From: Ilex aquifolium
Lineage: Eukaryota > Streptophyta > Magnoliopsida > Aquifoliales > Aquifoliaceae
Assembly: GCA_951799425.1 (NCBI GenBank)
Contig: OX637401.1
Coordinates: 15,215,501 to 15,279,500, forward strand
Direction: 5' to 3'
DNA length: 64,000 nt
A model generated the notes under the pieces. The model saw nothing but the letters and a program-made list of their open reading frames with translations. It was not told where the DNA came from and did no database searches. Of this stretch, positions 58,101-64,000 are shown one piece after another (position 1 is the first letter of the stretch; each line of letters starts with the position of its first letter). Made by a program: the position numbers and the translations under genes.

Positions 58101-59802
58101 TTATATATATATAGTACAGGTTATGAAACAGGTTTTATCACCATGCTTGATGACTAGGGCGATGGGTGGTGTTGTTGCACCTGTGGGATTATTTAATATT
58201 TTAGTAATCCAGATTATATATACGTAAACATGTGTATCTAAAACCTAGTCGCATCTCATCCTTGGGAGACCGGGATGGGGCGTGACAAAAGCATTTAAAA
58301 CGGTCGGTCTCATTTCACAAATAACCTATATAACATTTGAAGTAAAACGAGGAAATTTAAACAGATCTCAAGTTTAGATAGCAACAGTAGTTGGAATAGA
58401 TAAATAAACACAATATACCATTGGTAATCCATTCTACCATAAACCGTTTCCAACAAGTTCTCGCAGAATCCCATACTTCCCGAAACTCTTGGTGAAACCA
58501 TTTCTGGTACAATGCACGATAACCCACACTGTATGTCCGACACAACCCACGTTACTAATCCGTGATCATTAGTGATAGGAAAAGTTCATACCCACACGGC
58601 GTACAAAGGCGTCTACCCACTCCATGTGGTAGGAAAAGTTCATACCCGTGTGGCATATAAAGACGTCTACCCACTACATGATACCCGGCCAATAGTAATC
58701 CATGTTCGTATTGTACAACCACGCAAGAGATAAAATACCAACAAATATCTCACATAACCAACAATACCATAAACCCCCAATTTTTCAAGCAAATTCCATA
58801 AAATCCACAAATCCATCATGAGACAATTTCAAATAAACAATGAAGAAAAATACAAGAGATCATGCACAATAGCATTTCAATACTCAACACAAAACACTAT
58901 AGTTTTCAAAGCCAAATTTGAGTGAAGATAGAGAGAGAAATCCATGTTTCTCACAAACTAAGGTTTTTATGGCTCTCCACCCATAACTTTTCTCAAAACA
59001 TAATCAAGTTTGCAATAATACAAAGAGACAAGGAACCCATAGCAAATAGATATGATTAGAAGTCCAAATCATACATATATAATAACCCTAGCCTCAATGT
59101 AAGTGAATGGAAGGAAAACCCCTACCTTGTAATCAATAATGTCCAAACAAAAGCCCAAGCTTTAGAGACTTTCTTTGCCCCTTTTCTTCTTCCCTTTATC
59201 TTCCCCTAGGGTTCTAAAAAGTTAGAGGTGAGAGTGGAGTGAAAGAATGGGAGCAAATGGAATGAAAAATGGTGTTTTAAACATAGCAACCCCGATTTTT
59301 ACTGTTCACTGGGCTGCAATTTGAGTTTTTCTCCAAAATTACGGTTTTGCCACTAAGAATCTCCAATTTGATCTATGTGACTATCCTAAGATTTTTTGAC
59401 GTTCTGGATTCATTTTTAATGTTATTTTAACCTAAAAACATTTAGTTTTATGATTTATTTCAAAATTAAAGTAAATTTACACTCGAAATAATAAAATTAC
59501 TATTTTATTCTTCCGAACCGCTATATGTGCTAAACGGTTATTCCAAATTTTTCGGATCTCCCATGTTCAATGATAATATTATTTTGACCTAAAAAAAATA
59601 AATTAGAAACTTACCCAATCACCCTTCTTAAGCTTACATACCTTCGAAACTAAGTTTGACCCGAATGTCAATTCGTTTGAAACTCAAACTTCATGATCAA
59701 GCTTTCAACAATGATTCTAAGTTTCTACCATCATTTTATTCATATTGGAAGAACTCTTAAGGTTTTAGTATCCTTATTTAATTTTTAGTACGGGGTCTTA
59801 CA
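55114..59802. mobile_element. Solo LTR A, itself interrupted (net 2.1 kb)
   Basis: TGTAACGCCCCC...GGGGTCTTACA with the perfect TSD TATTT (55109-55113 and 59803-59807). Contains CGGGCAGAGTCTCCTTTGT, shared with the TGTGACACCC family. A local duplication (AGGAAAAGTTCATACCC) is at about 58578 and 58631. Confidence 0.85.
55742..58287 (+). mobile_element. Solo LTR B, 2.5 kb, nested in LTR A
   Basis: TGTGAGACCC...GATGGGGCGTGACA with the perfect TSD AAAGC (55737-55741 and 58288-58292). TG-rich microsatellites at 56050-56210. TATACTCACTGAGC and TAGCTCACACCCC near 57780 are common in plant gypsy LTRs. Orientation is opposite to LTR A. Confidence 0.87.
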
Positions 59803-60170
59803 TATTTCTATCTTACCTTACCCGCACACACACACATATATGTGAATCCCTAAAAATTAAGATCCAAAAATCTAGAAACCCTAATGTTTTATTGATGTTT
59901 ATGGCTTTCTTATTATATTTTATTGTAATTGTTTATGTATTATCAAATTTATTGTATTTTTTTTAGTGTTATTGGTTTATTGTGTTAGTTAATTAGTGTT
60001 GGTTACTTAATTAAATTATTAAAATGATCAAAAAATTAATAATTAAAAAATATATGTACACCCGATTTCCTTCCCGACTTCCTACCGATTGTTTTGGACG
60101 GAATTCGGGTAGGAATAGTGCACTTGATTGGGTAGGGTAAGTCAAAAAAAAAATCTTCCGCAAAATATAG

Positions 60171-62755
60171 TGTGACACCCCAAAAATCTGGGGGTCCGTT
60201 GATTACCCATCAACCCGCGGAATGCCCGTGGATACCGAGTAATTCGATATCACAACGTTATGCCCCATTTACCGGGGTCCATAATTTAACAAAATTGGGC
60301 AGAGTCTCCTTTGTACGGGGAGCTCTACCCAAAACACAACATGTGCATCACAAAATAACAAGACCCATCTGAGGTCCAATATTCAACAATGACCACACCG
60401 GGTCCATTTATGAGTAAATATAGACCACACCGGGTCCATCTATCTACACTCATATAAACATGCAAGACTATATTAAAATTAGTCCATAAAAGTCCAATTA
60501 CAATTCTTTACATACATTACATGTCAAATTTTACAAACAAAAAAGATTAAAAGCCACCAGTCGGCTTTTCTTCAACCATGTGGCCCCGATTATGAGCCGT
60601 CCGCCGGCGCATAACCCGCACCTGAAATGTTTCCAGTATAGGGTGAGCCAACGCCCAGTAGAGTATATCCTACAAAGGCTACTCCCCACCTTAAATGCAT
60701 ATGCAATGTGTATATGCAACAATCAACACATTTATCCATTCAAGCATTGCTATCAAGAATATGCATCCAATGATAGAAATTCTATATCATGCCATGAAAT
60801 GAGATGAGACTCACTTATGCAACTTCAACCCGAGTTCTCACCGATTCTCACACACACCATGCAATGCATTTGTGAAATGAACCGTCATTTGACGAAAAAT
60901 TCATCCAATGATCGTTTGAAATAAAAGTTGTTTCATTATAAAACAAAATCATTGATGGGTGTTACTCATTGGATGAGTACTTTTATAAACCAAAATCTTG
61001 TATCTTGTTGGGCAACGGATTTTGGTATCTCAACCACCGGTTCCGTAAACACCAGCACTTTTCTGGAATTTCACCGCCGGGAAGTGCCTGAACCATGTGA
61101 CTGAGTTTTGCACCCAAGGAAGAGTCTAGCCCTACTTGTTATACCCGACACAAGTTTTCTTCCATGCAACCATGCGACTCAAAGGGGATCTTCGATCCAC
61201 TTTTTCCCGAGCCCACATACCAACCACCAAACAAGGTGTTTGATCAACCATGCATCTCACACACCCATACTCATGACGTATGCCCATGAATGTGATGCCT
61301 CTATGCACAACGATACAATGTTCAATATGCTATGAATGACATATGAACAATCTCAATACATTTCACATATCCCATGGCAGAATTATATCATAAGCATATA
61401 ATTCCATAATTCTCCATAATGTCAATATAACACAAGCATATATATACATTGACAATTTTCATAAAACAATTCCAAGCATGTTATCACAATTTTTATGTCA
61501 ATAACACACTTAATCACAAAGGTACAATTTAACACATAACCGCCCATGTATTAGCCCACATAACAACCCACTTAACGGGCCAAAAACAATCCATAAAACA
61601 GCCCCTAATCGGAGCACAAAACAGCCCCTAGTCGGAGCACAAAACAGCCCCTAATCGGAGCACAAAAACAGCCCCTACATAGGCCTCAAAACAGGCCATA
61701 AAAACAGTTCATAATAGGCCTAGAAACAGTCCGTAAAATGGCCCTAGAAACAGTCCATGAATGGCCTAAAAACAGTCTATGAAATGGCTCTAAAAACAGT
61801 CCATGAAATGGCCTAAAGACAATCCATGAAATGGCCTAAAAACAGTCCATGAATTGGCCTAAAATCAGTCCATGAATTGGCTTAAAATCAGTCCATGAAA
61901 TGACCTAAAATCAGTCCATTAATTGGCCCTACATGCAGCCCCATTTCAGCCACCTAAACAGTCCAAAAACTGTCCATTTGGACAGCCTATATGCAGTCCC
62001 ATTTCAGCCATTAAAAGGCCCACTTAAGGTAAGAATAAAACCAAGGTAGGAAGAACCCTACCTCTTGTAGCGTAGATTGAAGTGTAGAGACGTCAAAAAC
62101 CCCAAAAATAGCCCAAGAACTTGATTTCTCCAAAATCTTTTCTTTGGAGCTTCGGTGAAATCCACTTTTCTTGGTACGTAGACGTAGCCCTCGTCGCAGT
62201 GATCGACTTTAACTCTTGGTCCGAGTTAATCCGAGCGACGGAACTTCGAAGATCAGTGGAAGAAAGTTGATTTTCCACTTTTCTCTTCTCTTTCTCTCAC
62301 ACGTTGGAACCAACAGATTTGGGGAAGAAAATATCTGATTTTTCAGATATTTAGCCCCTATTTGTAATTTTTTAAAACTTGACTCACATCGAGCCACACG
62401 GCCCCCACTTGTTCTGGTCCATTTTCGCTTCGAAACGATTAATTTCGTCCCGGTTTAAGTTCAAATTAATTTTATTTGAACTTTCATCAAATTCTAAGGA
62501 AATTTTATAATTTTAATAAAAATTTCGTTTTTGAGGGTCACTGGACACCAGTCACCCCGAAAAACGTGAAAAACCCAACTATCTCAGAATTCGACGAAAT
62601 TTAACAGGGTGATTCGGTTTCGCGAGACGAATCTAACGGCGAACTCCGTTTCGTCATCCGAGCTCTAGAACATGAATATTTTAAATACGCATTAGGGTGA
62701 CAAATTACCATTTTGTCATTTTTCAGAAAAAGTTCAAATTTGCCCAGATTTTACA
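60171..62755. mobile_element. Solo LTR C, 2.6 kb (TGTGACACCC family)
   Basis: TGTGACACCCC...CAGATTTTACA with the perfect TSD TATAG (60166-60170 and 62756-62760). Best-preserved family member; matches 39234-41454 along its length. Confidence 0.88.
61574..61935. repeat. Minisatellite in LTR C
   Basis: About three units of ACAGCCCCTAATCGGAGCAC (from 61597), then about ten degenerate units of AACAGTCCATGAAATGGCCTA (about 61690-61935), each about 20-23 bp. Confidence 0.85.
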
Positions 62756-62815
62756 TATAGGGTAAGAAGATGAAATATTATAATTCCTACCCTGCAGAGT
62801 AGAGTGAACATCCCT

Positions 62816-63480
62816 ACAACTTACTAAGTTCACCTCATCTATACCCATCTCATTAGTTATTGAGTTCATCTCATTTATATCCATCCAATTAAACTATTAA
62901 ATATATATCAAAGAAATCGAAACAAAAATAGTAATTAAAGCGAAATTTTAATATTCCGAGATGATCTATATTATTTCGAGGTGTTTTGAGATATTTTGAT
63001 ATATTTTTACCAATGTCTTTGGAATATTTTTCGACTAATATTTTAAAAAAATTATTAATTTTTATTCTGCTTCTGAAATATTTTCGTACCGAAATAATAT
63101 ATCAAAATACAATTTTGATTATTGCTCATATAGTAAGTTGAAATAAAATTGAATGAAGTTAGTTTTTAATTAATATTTATATATGGGGTGAATTTAAAAA
63201 TTAACGAGGTGACTATAGATTGAGAGAATTTAATAGTTTAAAATAAGAAAATTAAATGAGGGTGGGAAAAAAGATTTTAGGGGTAAAAATAACCACATCC
63301 AAATATGACAGGATTGAATATTTCAATAATAATTAAAAAAAAAATTTATAATTCGATACTTAATTTATATATAATTTAATTACACATATAATTTAAAATT
63401 TTAATAATTTTTTTATTTATTTAAATATGTTCACATGTAACAAAACAGAACGTGGAGTTTATTTAAGGGAAAAGAAAAAA
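62816..63480. other. AT-rich spacer upstream of RPS8
   Basis: Very AT-rich, no ORF or repeat assigned. Confidence 0.55.
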
Positions 63481-63520
63481 GGATTGAGTTACTAAACTAC
63501 CCACACCTCGAGTCTATAGA

Positions 63521-63529
63521 TTAGGGTTT
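63521..63529 (+). promoter_or_regulatory. Telo-box upstream of RPS8
   Basis: TTAGGGTTT (telo-box AAACCCTAA on the other strand) lies 86 nt before the start codon. This motif is typical of plant ribosomal protein promoters (known). Confidence 0.75.
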
Positions 63530-63614
63530 TGAGGAACTAAATGCTTGACGAGAGAGAGTTCGAGGGAGGCGCTGAAGAAGTAGATTTCAATCTTCGTTCC
63601 GCCGCTGCGCAAAC

Positions 63615-63618
63615 ATGG
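63615..63618 (+). CDS. RPS8: 40S ribosomal protein S8, coding exon 1 (ATGG)
   Basis: Only ATG plus one base lies before the donor GTAAG at 63619. The next exon completes the Gly codon (GGT). The leader before it (from about 63540) is short and purine/CT mixed. A start codon almost alone in the first exon is common in plant ribosomal protein genes. The intron (63619-63742) contains a poly-C run at about 63659-63677. Confidence 0.85.
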
Positions 63619-63742
63619 GTAAGCTCTTAGTAACTCCTCCTCTCTCTCTCTCTCTCTCCCCCCCCCCCCCCCCCCCCAGCACACACACTCACTCTTATCT
63701 CCTTCTCTGTCTAACCATCATGGCGTATACTGGTGGTTATAG

Positions 63743-63815
63743 GTATCTCAAGAGACTCGATGCACAAGAGGCGTGCCACTGGAGGCAAGAAGAAGGCCTG
63801 GAGGAAGAAGAGAAA
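63743..63815 (+). CDS. RPS8: 40S ribosomal protein S8, coding exon 2 (partial gene)
   Basis: After the acceptor TTATAG it encodes [18 protein letters not shown] and AWRKKRK, the invariant N-terminus of eS8. eS8 is a basic small-subunit protein of about 220 residues that binds 18S rRNA. The donor AAA|GTAAG follows 63815, leaving phase 2. The remaining exons are outside the window. Frame and splice sites are intact, so I expect a functional gene. Confidence 0.95.
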
Positions 63816-64000
63816 GTAAGAATTACATCAACCCCTCCCCTCCCCACCCGTCAACTTTAATTTGTTTGGTTTCTGAGAAAGCTGAGCGAATGGAAAAGAA
63901 AAGAGAATTTGAATATCATGTTTTCTTTTCCTTAATGGATTTTCAGTATCAAAATGTGATAAAACTCAACTCTAGTAGCTTCCTGTTTTCGCTTTCTGCT
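63816..64000 (+). other. RPS8 intron 2 (partial)
   Basis: Starts GTAAGAATTAC, T-rich; no acceptor followed by the expected Tyr-Glu sequence before the window ends. Confidence 0.8.

Larger units (their letters stand above)
54955..62815. mobile_element. hAT-like element opened by nested solo LTRs
   Basis: The ends are AGGGTGTTCAAA (54955) and, on the other strand, AGGGATGTTCACT (to 62815), with GGGTA/TACCC-rich subterminal parts (54975-55085, 60060-60150, 62756-62800). Removing the inserted LTRs leaves about 0.58 kb. The TSD is not clean (AACTACTA against AACTTACTA). Confidence 0.6.

Noticed and set aside
61574-61935. CRISPR-like regular repeats
   Set aside because: Units are contiguous and degenerate, without unique spacers, in a plant LTR: a minisatellite.

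Overview
The window is nuclear DNA of a flowering plant, almost certainly a eudicot. The evidence is spliced genes with GT-AG introns, a Ty3/gypsy Athila-type retrotransposon, plant-type Helitrons, a TRIM, MULE and hAT MITEs, plant-specific pseudogenes, and a telo-box upstream of a ribosomal protein gene. I could not fix the genus. Two apparently functional host genes are cut by the window edges. At the left (747-6520, minus) are the first four coding exons of a SECRET AGENT-type O-GlcNAc transferase (TPR protein). At the right (63615-63815, plus) are the first two coding exons of 40S ribosomal protein S8 (eS8). I see no intact host gene in the roughly 57 kb between them. That space is transposable elements, often nested, plus decayed gene copies.

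Layout. 1-6520: SEC 5' part; its 5.07 kb first intron carries two hAT-like non-autonomous elements. 7.5-8.2 kb: MITE and Helitron-end debris. 8252-17050: one 8.8 kb Helitron (minus) with a RepHel pseudogene, in which the HUH, double-Tyr, Walker A and Walker B motifs are readable but the frame is broken. 17637-28902: a recent Athila-like element with 1.82 kb LTRs and a perfect GTCTC target duplication. It lacks reverse transcriptase/RNase H and sits inside an older LTR-like repeat. 30-37 kb: solo LTR, foldback element, a MULE with ~190 bp TIRs, and an old LTR remnant. 38.6-44.6 kb: a tandem segmental duplication carrying two DUF604 (GT31/fringe-like) glycosyltransferase pseudogenes. One holds a 2.2 kb solo LTR and the other a 260 bp MULE MITE, and each copy shows the empty site of the other's insertion. 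49.1-49.4 kb: CDPK kinase fragment. 49.8-51.5 kb: a solo LTR and a compact TRIM array. 51.8-54.5 kb: tandem small Helitrons. 54.95-62.8 kb: a hAT-like element opened by two solo LTRs, one of which contains a third. 63.5-64 kb: RPS8 promoter and start.

Functionally, only SEC and RPS8 should produce protein. The rest records transposition and LTR-LTR recombination: five LTR-only insertions have 5 bp target duplications and no internal region (30512, 39234, 49821, 55742 and 60171, plus the interrupted 55114 copy), against a single complete long element. The most unusual items are the RT-less but young Athila with 11 copies of a 10 bp palindrome, and the TRIM array with three copies of its target duplication and an snRNA-type upstream element plus TATA box in each LTR. 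I found no CRISPR, tRNA or rRNA gene and no convincing new protein system.
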